Source: JACCTI01 sp038237435 | GTDB taxonomy: Bacteria; Verrucomicrobiota; Verrucomicrobiia; Chthoniobacterales; UBA10450 | Direction: 5' to 3' | Length of the DNA: 64,000 nucleotides | Assembly (NCBI GenBank): GCA_038237435.1 | Contig: JBBRYT010000002.1 | Coordinates: 186,001 to 250,000 of the forward strand | In this document: one piece after another, positions 41,241-50,377 of the stretch | How positions within the stretch are numbered: the first letter of the stretch is position 1 | Layout: the number at the start of each line of letters is the position of its first letter | Notes under the pieces: generated by a model | The model's database searches: none | Told to the model about the DNA's origin: nothing | What the model saw: the letters and a program-made list of their open reading frames with translations, nothing else | Position numbers and translations under genes: made by a program

Positions 41241-42395
41241 ATGAAGCGCAAGCGAGTTGTCGTGCTCGGCGCGACCGGATCGATCGGCGAAAGCGCGCGG
41301 AAAGTTGCGCGCGATATTCCCGATCGGATGCAGATCGTTGGCCTGGCCGCGAACAGCAGCGCGACGAAACTGGCAGAGCAGGCGAACGAACTGCGACCCG
41401 ATGCAGTTTGCATCGTTGATGAATCGAAGGCCGACGAGCTGCGCGCCGCTCTAGACTACAAGCCACAGATTCTCGTCGGCGAATCCGGTCTTTGCGAAAT
41501 CGCGCGCCTAACGAGTGCTGAGATGGTTTTGATCGCGGTTGTTGGAACCGGCGGATTGCGCCCGGCGCTCGCGGCAATCGACGCCGGCAAAGATCTGGCG
41601 GTGGCGAGCAAAGAAATTCTCGTCATGGCCGGCGAGATCGTTATGAAAGCGGCGTTGCAAAAAGGCGTGCGCGTTTTGCCGGTCGATAGCGAACACAACG
41701 CGATCTTCCAATGTCTTGATGGGAACAAATCGGAAGTTCGGCGTTTAATTCTCACTGCTTCGGGCGGGCCGTTTCGCAAGTTGCCTAACGAGCAATTCGC
41801 TTCGATCACGCTTGAACAGGCGTTGAAACATCCGACCTGGAACATGGGCCCGAAGATCACGATCGATTCCGCCACCTTATTCAACAAAGGCTTAGAGATG
41901 ATCGAAGCGCGCTGGCTTTTCGACGTTGAAATGGCGCGCGTTGAAGTCGTGATTCATCCGCAAAGCATTGTGCATTCCATGGTCGAATTTACCGACGGTT
42001 CTATTCTGGCGCAGCTCTCGCATTCGGACATGTGCTTCCCGATTCAATACGCCGTCACCTGGCCGGAACGCGTACCGAATTCGCTCGCCCCACTCGACTT
42101 CGGAAAACTGCGCGCGCTCGAATTCGAAACCCCGCGTTACGAAGATTTCCCTGCGCTCAACCTGGCCCGCCGCGCAGGCGAAACCGGCGGCACCCTGCCT
42201 GCTGTCTTGAACGCCGCCAATGAAATCGCTGTCTCAGCTTTTCTTGAAAAGCGCCTCACCTTCCCGGGAATCTGGCATTCCGTCCGTGAAATCATGGACC
42301 GGCACACGCCCGTTGCGCAGCCAGACCTCGATGCGATATTGGCCGCCGATCAATGGGCCCGCGCGGAAGCTGCGGCCCTGATCCGGAATAACTAG
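41241..42395 (+). CDS. dxr: 1-deoxy-D-xylulose 5-phosphate reductoisomerase
   Basis: NADPH-dependent second enzyme of the MEP isoprenoid pathway, cytoplasmic. 384 residues. NADPH site VLGATGSIGESARKVARDIP; metal/substrate region LPVDSEHNAIFQCL; LTASGGPFRKL; HPTWNMGPKITIDSATLFNK; EARWLFDVEMARVEVVIHPQ. It starts 8 nt after cdsA and is followed by rseP. Two exact dispersed 9-mers (41507 read as LTS, 41784 read as PNE). Confidence 0.96.
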   Translation: MKRKRVVVLGATGSIGESARKVARDIPDRMQIVGLAANSSATKLAEQANELRPDAVCIVDESKADELRAALDYKPQILVGESGLCEIARLTSAEMVLIAVVGTGGLRPALAAIDAGKDLAVASKEILVMAGEIVMKAALQKGVRVLPVDSEHNAIFQCLDGNKSEVRRLILTASGGPFRKLPNEQFASITLEQALKHPTWNMGPKITIDSATLFNKGLEMIEARWLFDVEMARVEVVIHPQSIVHSMVEFTDGSILAQLSHSDMCFPIQYAVTWPERVPNSLAPLDFGKLRALEFETPRYEDFPALNLARRAGETGGTLPAVLNAANEIAVSAFLEKRLTFPGIWHSVREIMDRHTPVAQPDLDAILAADQWARAEAAALIRNN

Positions 42396-42414
42396 CCCGT
42401 TGTTTCCGGTCATA

Positions 42415-43824
42415 ATGCACATCCTTCGCATCCTCTTCATCCTCTTCGAGGTAGTTGTCCTATTTAACCTCCTCATCATCGTGCATGAGGTCGGTCACTT
42501 CCTGGCGGCGCGCTGGCGCGGGTTGGTCATCGAAAAATTTGGCGTCTGGTTTGGCAAGCCGCTTTGGAAAAAAACAATTAACGGCGTTCAGTACTCGTTA
42601 GGTTCAATTCCGTTCGGTGGCTTTGTCGCGCTGCCGCAGTTGGCGCCCATGGACATCATCGAGGGCAAAGCGGATGTCGATCGCGCCACCCTCCCGACAA
42701 TTTCCGCGCTCGACAAAATCATCGTCGCCATTGCCGGTCCGCTTTTCAGTCTGCTCCTCGCGCTTGTCTTTGCTTGCATCGTCTGGGTCGTCGGACATCC
42801 CGTGAGCGAATCCGACACCACGACCGTTATCGGTTACATCCCGGCCGAATCACCTGCGGGCAAAGCCGGATTGCAGGCCGGGGACAAGATTCTCGAAGTA
42901 GACGGCAAACCGGTCCGTCGTTTTTCGGGCATGAATGATAGCGTGGTTTGGAATGTCGTCCGCAGTGAAGGCGCGACCATTCCGATCAAGGCCGAACGTA
43001 ACGGCGCGGTCATGGATTTTTCCGTCGAGCCCTACAAGGCGGAGACGCGCGGCTGGCGGCGAAAAAGCGTGCGACAGATTCTGATTGTCCCGGAGGAAAC
43101 CGCGATCATCGATCAAGTCCTGCCGAAAACTCCGGCGGCGCAGGCGGCGCTCGCGCATGGTGATGTCGTAGCCGGTCTAAACGGCGCGAAAATTTACAAC
43201 CCGTCGGCGATTGGCGATTACATCGAAAAACATCCGGATGAACCGGTCACGCTGCAGATTTTGCGCGGCGACAAAACGCTGGATGTCACGCTGCAACCGA
43301 AACGGATTTCCGAGAAAGACAAAACACCACGGCTCGGGATTTGGTGGGATCGCGACGGAAAGATGTCACTCGCTCATCCGAATCCGATCGAACAGGTTTA
43401 CGATAGCATCACGAGCACGCTCAACACCATCGGCGCGGTCGCGTCGCCGAAGTCCGATGTAAAACTGCAGCATCTCAGCGGACCAGTTGGCATCGGCCGA
43501 ATTTATTATCTGCTCTTTCAGAATGAACGCGGCTGGCAATTGGCCCTGTGGTTCAGCGTCATCCTGAATGTCAATCTTGCCATTCTGAATATGCTTCCGA
43601 TTCCCGTGCTCGATGGCGGACACATCGTGCTCGCGATCATCGAGTCGATTCGCCGCAAACCGGTTAACATTCGTGTACTCGAGTTCGTGCAGACGGCCTG
43701 TGCCGTTCTCATCATCGGCTATATGGCCTACGTGAGTTTCTTCGATATTGGCGATCTGTTCGGTCGCGATTCTGAGGAATCGAAGTCCTCGCGCAGAGCC
43801 CCATCTGCCACATCCGCGCCGTAA
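42415..43824 (+). CDS. rseP: RIP zinc metalloprotease RseP
   Basis: Site-2 intramembrane protease, 469 residues from ATG 42415 (a TTG at 42400 is in frame). Active-site HEVGH in LLIIVHEVGHFLAARW; two PDZ domains (PAGKAGLQAGDKILEVDGK; AAQAALAHGDVVAGLNGAK); C-terminal metal ligand LDGGH in MLPIPVLDGGHIVLAII. It presumably releases an envelope-stress sigma factor or clears signal peptides. Between dxr and ybjQ/ispG. An exact dispersed 9-mer at 42594-42602. Confidence 0.94.
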   Translation: MHILRILFILFEVVVLFNLLIIVHEVGHFLAARWRGLVIEKFGVWFGKPLWKKTINGVQYSLGSIPFGGFVALPQLAPMDIIEGKADVDRATLPTISALDKIIVAIAGPLFSLLLALVFACIVWVVGHPVSESDTTTVIGYIPAESPAGKAGLQAGDKILEVDGKPVRRFSGMNDSVVWNVVRSEGATIPIKAERNGAVMDFSVEPYKAETRGWRRKSVRQILIVPEETAIIDQVLPKTPAAQAALAHGDVVAGLNGAKIYNPSAIGDYIEKHPDEPVTLQILRGDKTLDVTLQPKRISEKDKTPRLGIWWDRDGKMSLAHPNPIEQVYDSITSTLNTIGAVASPKSDVKLQHLSGPVGIGRIYYLLFQNERGWQLALWFSVILNVNLAILNMLPIPVLDGGHIVLAIIESIRRKPVNIRVLEFVQTACAVLIIGYMAYVSFFDIGDLFGRDSEESKSSRRAPSATSAP

Positions 43825-43871
43825 ACGAAAGCGGGTGCAAGCTGCCCCCAAGTAATTAGGTTAACCGCCGT

Positions 43872-44216
43872 ATGGACGCGACCCGAATGACGACTGCCTT
43901 CGAACTTGAGGGCTATCGCATCGTAGGAAATCTCGGTGTGGTGCGCGGCATCATTGTGCGCTCGCGCTCGATCGTCGGCAGTATCGGTGCGGGGCTGCAA
44001 ACCATTCTCGGCGGTAATATCACCATCTTGACCGATCTCTGCGAAAAGACGCGCGAAGACGCGATGCAGTTGTGCGAGCGACACGCGGAAGCGAAAGGCG
44101 CGAATGCCATTATCGGACTGCGCTACGACGCCACGGAGATCATGCAGGGCGTGACGGAAGTTCTGTGCTACGGAACTGCCGTATTGGTCGAACCGAATTT
44201 ACCAACGCCGCAATGA
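43872..44216 (+). CDS. YbjQ-family (DUF74) protein
   Basis: 114 residues. FELEGYRIVGNLGVVRGIIV, RSRSIVGSIGAGLQTILGG, KTREDAMQLCERHAEAKGAN and AIIGLRYDATE are the conserved YbjQ/UPF0145 segments. Forms pentameric rings; function unknown despite the name 'heavy-metal-binding'. Its stop overlaps the ispG start (ATGA), so the two are coupled. Confidence 0.9.
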   Translation: MDATRMTTAFELEGYRIVGNLGVVRGIIVRSRSIVGSIGAGLQTILGGNITILTDLCEKTREDAMQLCERHAEAKGANAIIGLRYDATEIMQGVTEVLCYGTAVLVEPNLPTPQ

Positions 44217-45982
44217 ACTACTGCGCGAGCGCTTTCAATTATCAGCGCCGCGTTTCGCGCGAAGTGATGGTTGGCAACGTCGGCGTCGGCGGGGCCAATC
44301 CGATTCGTGTCCAGTCGATGATCACCTGCGACACGATGGACACGGAAGCATCTATCGCGCAGTCGCTGGAATTGGCGCAGGTCGGTTGTGAGATCGTGCG
44401 CATCACCGCGCCGACGGTGAAAGATGCGGCCAATCTGCAACACATCGTCCGCGGATTGCGCGAGCGCGGCTGCGATGTGCCGATCGTCGCCGATATTCAT
44501 TTCAAGCCGGACGCAGCGATGGAGGCGGCCAGGTGGGTTGAGAAAGTTCGCATCAATCCAGGTAACTATGCTGACTCGAAAAAGTTCAAGATCATCGAAT
44601 ACACCGACGAGCAATACGCCGCGGAACTGGAACGAATCCGCGAGCGATTTTCACCACTCGTTAGGCTGTGCAAGGAGCGCGGCGTCGCCATGCGCATCGG
44701 CACCAATCACGGTTCACTTTCCGACCGCATCATGAATCGCTACGGCGACTCGCCGCTAGGCATGGTGGAGAGCGCTCTCGAGTTCGCCCGCATTGCGCGC
44801 GAGTTGGATTATCACGCCTTCGTTTTCTCGATGAAGTCGAGCAACCCGAAGGTGATGATCAATGCCTATCGCCTACTCGTCGCGCGGTTAAACGAAGAAG
44901 GCAGCGACTGGAATTATCCGATTCATCTCGGCGTGACGGAAGCGGGCGAAGGCGAAGATGCGCGCATCAAAAGTGCGATCGGCATCGGCTCACTGCTGGC
45001 AGATGGAATCGGCGACACCATTCGCGTTTCGCTGACGGAAGACAGCATTCACGAAATTCCGGTGGCACAAGCACTCGTTAGGCTGCCGCGGGGCGGCGGC
45101 GATCGCATCGATCGAGCGACCGTCTCTTACGATCCGTTTTCATATCAGCGGCGCGCGTCGCAACAGATCGAACTAGGCGGAATAAACGGAGACGTTTCGT
45201 TAGGCGGAGAAGAAACGGTGCGTGTCGTCGTGCGGCAGGAAAACTTCGAGAAGATCGCGCACAAGGTCGATCGCATGGGCGACTACAAGCCAGAGATCGT
45301 TTACGAAGGCGGAGGCATCGTGGAAGTCGATCCCCGCGATGATCTGCAAGGCTTAAATCAAAAACCGGCACACCTGGTGACCGTGCGCGACGGAGTCGAG
45401 TTGTCGGTCATCAGCGCATTTCGCTTACTAGCGGCCAAGCTCGCGCCCCGTCATCCTATCCTGTTAAAGGACTCGTTAGGCAAATCGTCCGCGGATACTG
45501 ACTTTCTGGACAATCTGCTCGTCGCTGCGACAAACATCGGCTCGTTGCTCTGCGATGGAATTGGCGATGCTGTTTTGGTGCAAAGCGAAGAGGCGCCGGG
45601 ACAAGCGTTACGCCTGAGTTACAACATTCTGCAAGCCGCACGGGCGCGCATTTTCAAGACCGATTATGTCGCATGTCCGTCGTGCGGACGGACGCTTTTC
45701 AATCTGCAAACCACGACAGCGCGAATCAAAGAAGCCACCTCACATTTGAAGGGCGTAACGATCGCCGTCATGGGTTGCATCGTGAACGGACCGGGTGAAA
45801 TGGCCGACGCGGATTTCGGTTACGTAGGCGGCGCGCCCGGGAAAATCAATCTCTACGTCGGCAAAACGGCGGTGAAGTTTAACATCCCCGAAGCCGAAGC
45901 GGTCGATCGTTTACAGGACCTCATTCGTGAGCACGGCAAATGGATGGATCCCGTACGGCAAGCCGAGCCAGCGCTGACTTAG
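44213..45982 (+). CDS. ispG: 4-hydroxy-3-methylbut-2-enyl diphosphate synthase, long form
   Basis: [4Fe-4S] enzyme of the MEP pathway that reduces MEcPP to HMBPP. 589 residues from ATG 44213 overlapping ybjQ; a frame from 44072 is only read-through. TIM-barrel N-domain (GANPIRVQSMITCDTMDTEA; VADIHFKPDAAMEA; GTNHGSLSDRIMNRYGDSP), a ~200-residue middle insertion, then the cluster cysteines C488, C491 (CPSCGRTLF) and C522 (MGCIVNGPGE). The insertion marks the plant/Chlamydia/Bacteroidetes-type long IspG. Three exact dispersed 9-mers (44657, 45074, 45472). Confidence 0.94.
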   Translation: MNYCASAFNYQRRVSREVMVGNVGVGGANPIRVQSMITCDTMDTEASIAQSLELAQVGCEIVRITAPTVKDAANLQHIVRGLRERGCDVPIVADIHFKPDAAMEAARWVEKVRINPGNYADSKKFKIIEYTDEQYAAELERIRERFSPLVRLCKERGVAMRIGTNHGSLSDRIMNRYGDSPLGMVESALEFARIARELDYHAFVFSMKSSNPKVMINAYRLLVARLNEEGSDWNYPIHLGVTEAGEGEDARIKSAIGIGSLLADGIGDTIRVSLTEDSIHEIPVAQALVRLPRGGGDRIDRATVSYDPFSYQRRASQQIELGGINGDVSLGGEETVRVVVRQENFEKIAHKVDRMGDYKPEIVYEGGGIVEVDPRDDLQGLNQKPAHLVTVRDGVELSVISAFRLLAAKLAPRHPILLKDSLGKSSADTDFLDNLLVAATNIGSLLCDGIGDAVLVQSEEAPGQALRLSYNILQAARARIFKTDYVACPSCGRTLFNLQTTTARIKEATSHLKGVTIAVMGCIVNGPGEMADADFGYVGGAPGKINLYVGKTAVKFNIPEAEAVDRLQDLIREHGKWMDPVRQAEPALT

Positions 45983-46677
45983 CTGCGCGTTTTGTGATTG
46001 AGCTGGCGCGAGAGCAGCCAGCGCACACCGAACATATCTATCGTCGCGCGCAACGCGCGATTGCCGAGTCCGTATTTACTCACGCCGAATTTTCGCGGGC
46101 GATGATTTACCGGGACTTCGACGAGGTTGTAGCCGGCGCCTTTAACGAGCGCGGGAATAAAGCGATGCATGCCTTTGAAGGGAACGAGCGTGGCAATGCA
46201 TTCGTGCCGCATCGCCTTCAGACTGCAACCGGTATCGCGCACACCATCCTTCGTAAAACGACTGCGCACGAAGTTCGCGACACGACTCGTTAGGCGTTTC
46301 ACCGTCGTGTCTTTGCGTTTGGCGCGGTACCCGCAGACGAGATCCGTGCCCGGTTTTATTTCGCGCAAGAGTTTTGGAATATCGGCCGGATCGTTTTGCA
46401 AATCGCCATCGATCAGGACCGCGATGTCGCCGTGCGCCGCATGCAACCCCGCATACATGGCCGCGCTTTGGCCGGCGTTTTTTTCGAACTGCAAGACTCG
46501 CACGCGCGGATCGGCCGCGACGCGTGCCACGGTTCCATCTTTCGATCCGTCATCGACAAAAATGATTTCGTAATCGAGCCCTGCCAGCGCAGTGGTTAGT
46601 TCGCTCTGTAGAATGGAAACGCTTTCTTCTTCGTTATAAAGCGGCACGACGACAGAGACGGCAGGCCGATCACTCAT
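45979..46677 (-). CDS. Family 2 glycosyltransferase (DPM1/ArnC-like)
   Basis: 232 residues. GT-A fold: VSVVVPLYNEEESVSILQSE, FVDDGSKDGT, AVLIDGDLQNDPADIPKLL (DGDLQNDP nucleotide/metal site), RFTKDGVRDTGCSLKAMRHE. It lacks the C-terminal membrane helices of ArnC/GtrB, so it may be a dolichol/undecaprenyl-phosphate sugar transferase of the soluble type. It overlaps the GT39 gene (4 nt), consistent with feeding a lipid-linked sugar to it. An exact dispersed 9-mer at 46286. Confidence 0.9.
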   Translation of the reverse strand: MSDRPAVSVVVPLYNEEESVSILQSELTTALAGLDYEIIFVDDGSKDGTVARVAADPRVRVLQFEKNAGQSAAMYAGLHAAHGDIAVLIDGDLQNDPADIPKLLREIKPGTDLVCGYRAKRKDTTVKRLTSRVANFVRSRFTKDGVRDTGCSLKAMRHECIATLVPFKGMHRFIPALVKGAGYNLVEVPVNHRPRKFGVSKYGLGNRALRATIDMFGVRWLLSRQLNHKTRS

Positions 46678-48254
46678 AGCGGCAGGGTGCGATAACTTTT
46701 ACAGACATACACCTGCAACGTGCGCACGATTCGACCGAAACGCCGCACTTCAATCGTGCGATAATACTCGGTCGATTGAAACGCGGCGGTGATGTTGCGC
46801 GGCGCTTCGCGACTGCTGTTTTGAATGTAGATGGCATCGCGGCCTTCGAACGGATTCACGCCGTTTTCTTCGGTGTAAACGTCACCGCTGCTTTCGCTTT
46901 TGGCCGCGGCCGGCGCCTCCACGAATTGATCGTAGCGCGGCCAGAAGGAGAATTGATTCACGATGTCTTGCGACTCGACGATGTAAACCGGCGGATGACC
47001 GGGGCCTTCCACGCGTTTGTCTTTGAAATAAAAGGCGAATTCGGAAGCGCGCGCTCGCTCATCCGCGATCATGAAAAGTTTTTTGCCGAGCTGGTGTTCG
47101 ACATCCGCGCGCACCTGTTCGACGGCAGCAGCGGCCGTCTTCCATCCGCGCATCCGATCGGATGGATCTTTTTTGGGCGGATTAACTCCGATGCCGTGCA
47201 GCAGGTCGGTGTTAAGCGCGAGCAAGCTGCACAAGACCGAGAGAACGAATGCGGCCGTGGCCCAGCGCAACAACTTTGGATGCGCCGCGATTCGCTCGCG
47301 CCAGTAGGAAACCGCGAGAATTCCCAGGCTCAAAAAGGCCAGACCGTCCCAGTTGGCGTTTGAAGCGTGGTGCAGAAAGGAGAGCAAAAAATAGACGCCA
47401 AAAACTGGCAAGCCGAGCCAGAGCAAGAAAAGTTTTTTGAAATTCTGTCGCGTGCTTGGCCAGCTCGCGGTCACGGCCCAGGCCAGCGCGAAGAAAAGAA
47501 GCGGCGAATAAACCGCGAAATGCATCGAGACAAACGAGAGCAATTCTCCCGGATGAATCCCGAGTGGTTGGTCAAGGCTTCCCCGATTTCGCAAGTGACC
47601 GACGGTGGGCCAACCGCGTTGTGCATTCCAGACGGCCGGCGGAATGACGCAAATGGCGAAAGCGAGGAGAAGTAAAAAGAATCCGGGACGCTTAAATTCC
47701 CGCCGCAAGCGTGGAACGAGCGCCAACACCATCACGACTGAAATCAGCTGCAGCGCGTTGGTATATTTTGAAAGAAATCCCAGGCCAATCAGCAAACCGG
47801 TGAGCGGCCAGTGCCAGGAAAATTGCGGACTCTTCTCCAAGGCCAGCCAGAAAGTGAACATGGCCGCGACCCAAAAAAAAACGGAGAGCGTGTCGGTCGT
47901 CATCACGAACGAGCCGATGTTGAAAATCGGGATAACGTTCAGCGCGATGACCGTCCAGAAACCGGTCGCCTCGCTGAAGAGACGGCGCGCGAAATAAAAG
48001 AGCAATAAACTTGTCGCCATGCCCGCGATCGGGCTGAGAAAACGCACACCAAATTCCGTCGGACCAAAGATAGCGACACTCGACCAGATGGCATAGGCCA
48101 CGCCGGGGCCTTTGCTGAAATACGCGGGTGCGAGCCGCTCCGACCACATCCAGTAATGCGCTTCATCGAAGGCCAGATCCATCGTGCCGATCAGCGTCCA
48201 TCTGATCACGGTCAGCAGCGCGAGGAACAACCAGACGGCGCGCGCTGTCGTCAT
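46674..48254 (-). CDS. GT39/ArnT-like membrane glycosyltransferase
   Basis: 526 residues from ATG 48254, chosen because it overlaps the PAP2 stop (ATGA); a frame to 48308 is open. GT-C fold: a first helix, then DLAFDEAHYWMWSERLAPAYF with the catalytic acidic residues, YFSKGPGVAYAIWSS and ALNVIPIFNIGSFVMTTDTL, and about 10 further helices. The periplasmic C-terminus ends YRTIEVRRFGRIV. It likely moves a sugar from a polyprenyl phosphate to lipid A or another envelope acceptor. Confidence 0.88.
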   Translation of the reverse strand: MTTARAVWLFLALLTVIRWTLIGTMDLAFDEAHYWMWSERLAPAYFSKGPGVAYAIWSSVAIFGPTEFGVRFLSPIAGMATSLLLFYFARRLFSEATGFWTVIALNVIPIFNIGSFVMTTDTLSVFFWVAAMFTFWLALEKSPQFSWHWPLTGLLIGLGFLSKYTNALQLISVVMVLALVPRLRREFKRPGFFLLLLAFAICVIPPAVWNAQRGWPTVGHLRNRGSLDQPLGIHPGELLSFVSMHFAVYSPLLFFALAWAVTASWPSTRQNFKKLFLLWLGLPVFGVYFLLSFLHHASNANWDGLAFLSLGILAVSYWRERIAAHPKLLRWATAAFVLSVLCSLLALNTDLLHGIGVNPPKKDPSDRMRGWKTAAAAVEQVRADVEHQLGKKLFMIADERARASEFAFYFKDKRVEGPGHPPVYIVESQDIVNQFSFWPRYDQFVEAPAAAKSESSGDVYTEENGVNPFEGRDAIYIQNSSREAPRNITAAFQSTEYYRTIEVRRFGRIVRTLQVYVCKSYRTLPL

Positions 48255-48904
48255 ATAATTGAGCTTCCAATCAAGCGAGGATGTTGCGCGAATAATTTCG
48301 GCATCCAACGCGCGGCCAGCCAGCGCCAGAATAATTCGATCACCGCGATGAATAGCAAAGTTTCACCGGCCGCCATGAAAGCGGTGGCCAGCACATCGCT
48401 CGGCCAATGCGCGCCGAGATAAATTCTCGAGTAACCAACCGCCGCGGCGATAATAAAATAGAGCCAACCCCAGCGCGGAAAAAAAAGAACGCAGCACATC
48501 GCGATCACTACATTATCAGTCGTGTGTCCCGAGGGAAAAGACGGCCCGGATTCCGTGCGATCGCGTTCGTCGGAATATTGAATGGTCGGTTTTTTGAAGA
48601 GCGTGAGAAATTTCGGTGTGACTGGTTGCAGGTGCACCAGGCGAACCCGCTGCGTTTGTTTCGGACGTGGCCGCGCAATCGATGCCTTCAGCGGTTTCAC
48701 CACAAAGGTATCGGAAATGAAGAGCGTAATGGCGAGGCAGAGAACGAACGCGCGCCCCTTGAATCCACAAAAGATCAGCGCATAAAGTATGAGCGCGACG
48801 ATGAATGGTTTCCAAATCGTCACATCGCTGATCGCCGCCATGAACAAATCGAGTGCGGGATGAGTCCAACGCTCGTTGATTAAATGAAACACGGCCTGAT
48901 CCAT
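48251..48904 (-). CDS. PAP2-family lipid phosphatase
   Basis: 217 residues, about five helices. The three-part PAP2 active site: KASIARPRPKQ (K-x6-RP), PSFPSGHTTDNVV (PSGH), and YSRIYLGAHWPSDVLA (SR-x5-H-x3-D). It dephosphorylates a lipid phosphate such as undecaprenyl pyrophosphate or phosphatidylglycerophosphate. First gene of the PAP2-GT39-GT2 operon (overlapping junctions), which suggests recycling of the polyprenyl carrier or lipid A remodelling. Confidence 0.88.
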   Translation of the reverse strand: MDQAVFHLINERWTHPALDLFMAAISDVTIWKPFIVALILYALIFCGFKGRAFVLCLAITLFISDTFVVKPLKASIARPRPKQTQRVRLVHLQPVTPKFLTLFKKPTIQYSDERDRTESGPSFPSGHTTDNVVIAMCCVLFFPRWGWLYFIIAAAVGYSRIYLGAHWPSDVLATAFMAAGETLLFIAVIELFWRWLAARWMPKLFAQHPRLIGSSII

Positions 48905-48931
48905 CGAAGGCTCCCACTTAAAGCTTAAAAT

Positions 48932-49603
48932 TTGAAACTTAAAGCCCCTTTCGGATTTTTACTGGCCGTTTGCCTAACGAGTGCAAGCGCGACCGCGCCG
49001 CCCGCCAAACAAATTCTGGCGCAAACTCGCGCGCTGCAGACGCGGCAAAACGTGGAGGTGGGCGGACAGCTGCGACAAAACGAATTGCTCATTCCCTTTC
49101 GTCTCACCCTGGCTGGGCCGGTCATTCGTTACAGTTTCACCAATCCGGATGAGTCGTTGCAGCTGCGCCTGAGCGAGAACGACTCGGCGCTCGAAGCAAC
49201 GACGAAGAGCGGCGTCGACAAGATTTCCGGCGCCGAGTTCGAGCAAAAGGTCCGCGGCACCGCCATCACCTACGAAGATCTGGCTCTGCGCTTTTTGTAT
49301 TGGCCGAACGCGGAAGTGACCGGGGAGGATTACGCCAACACGCGCCGCTGCTGGAAAATCGAATTGAAACCGCCGGGCCACCAATCGCAATACTCGCGCG
49401 TCAATATTTGGTGCGACCAAAAAAGCGGCGCGATGCTGAAGATGGAAGGTTTCGATTGGAACGGAAAACTCGCGAAACGTTTCGCGGTGGTTTCCATTCA
49501 GGACATCGACGGCCGCACTTTTCTCAAACAAATGCGCATCGAGAACTTGCAACCGGAGACAGGCAAGACGCAGTCGCTTACCTATCTCGAAATCAAAAAG
49601 TGA
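48932..49603 (+). CDS. Outer-membrane-lipoprotein-sorting (LolA-like) protein
   Basis: 223 residues from TTG 48932. A signal peptide (FGFLLAVCLTSASATAPP) carries an exact dispersed 9-mer (48973, read as LTS). The mature half-barrel has GGQLRQNELLIPFRLTLAGP, YEDLALRFLYWPNAEVTGED, RRCWKIELKPPG, YSRVNIWCDQKSGAMLKMEG and RTFLKQMRIENLQPETGK. This matches the 'outer membrane lipoprotein-sorting protein' group rather than true LolA. Periplasmic. Confidence 0.82.
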   Translation: MKLKAPFGFLLAVCLTSASATAPPAKQILAQTRALQTRQNVEVGGQLRQNELLIPFRLTLAGPVIRYSFTNPDESLQLRLSENDSALEATTKSGVDKISGAEFEQKVRGTAITYEDLALRFLYWPNAEVTGEDYANTRRCWKIELKPPGHQSQYSRVNIWCDQKSGAMLKMEGFDWNGKLAKRFAVVSIQDIDGRTFLKQMRIENLQPETGKTQSLTYLEIKK

Positions 49604-49609
49604 ACTGAA

Positions 49610-50377
49610 CTAAACCGGCGCCGCGGCTTTCACGATCTGTGCAAAACTGCGTGGATCGAGGCTGGCGCCACCGACCAACGCGCCGTCGATGTCGGGCTGC
49701 GACATTAACTCGCGCGCGTTGTCTGGCTTGACACTTCCGCCGTATTGGATGCGCATTTTGCCCGCCGTCGTCTGGTCGGAAATTTCCGTGAGGGTCTGCC
49801 TAACGAATGCATGCACTTCCTGCGCCTGCGCGGATGTGGCGGTTTTTCCGGTGCCGATGGCCCAGACCGGTTCGTAGGCGACGACGGTGTCGTTGAGGTC
49901 TTTCGCGGCAACGTTCGCCAGGCTGCCGCGCAATTGCGTGCCGAGAATTTTTTCCACGTCGCCACGCTCGCGCTCTTCGAGCGTTTCGCCGATGCACAGG
50001 ATCGGACGCAATCCTGCTTCATGGGCCGCGCGCACCTTGCGATTCACTATTTCATTTGTCTCGCCGAGTAGCTGGCGCCGTTCGCTGTGTCCGAGCACGA
50101 CGTAGCGCACAAACAGATCGCGCAACATCGCCGCGCTGATTTCACCGGTGAAAGCGCCGCTTTTTTCCCAATACATGTTCTGCGCGCCGACTTTTACGTT
50201 CGCCGCGTCGTGCAGCACTTCGACCACTTTCGCGATCGCGGTGAACGGCGGAACGAGCACGACTTCGACCTCGGCTGAGTCGCCAATCTCGCGCAAAAAT
50301 GTCTCCACAAACGCAGCCGCCTCGGACTGGGTCACGTTCATTTTCCAATTCGCGGCGACGATCTTTTTGCGGCTCAT
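49610..50377 (-). CDS. tpiA: Triosephosphate isomerase
   Basis: Interconverts dihydroxyacetone phosphate and glyceraldehyde 3-phosphate. 255 residues. VAANWKMNVTQSEA (K13-type), catalytic His in VVLGHSERRQLLG, and catalytic Glu in VVAYEPVWAIGTGKTAT, with YGGSVKPDNARELM and GALVGGASLDPRSF. Its start overlaps the pgk stop by 4 nt. Third gene of gap-pgk-tpiA. Confidence 0.96.
   Translation of the reverse strand: MSRKKIVAANWKMNVTQSEAAAFVETFLREIGDSAEVEVVLVPPFTAIAKVVEVLHDAANVKVGAQNMYWEKSGAFTGEISAAMLRDLFVRYVVLGHSERRQLLGETNEIVNRKVRAAHEAGLRPILCIGETLEERERGDVEKILGTQLRGSLANVAAKDLNDTVVAYEPVWAIGTGKTATSAQAQEVHAFVRQTLTEISDQTTAGKMRIQYGGSVKPDNARELMSQPDIDGALVGGASLDPRSFAQIVKAAAPV

Noticed and set aside
44072..44212. 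Longer IspG start at 44072
   Set aside because: The added residues are out-of-frame ybjQ codons; ATG 44213 gives the expected N-terminus and an ATGA overlap.
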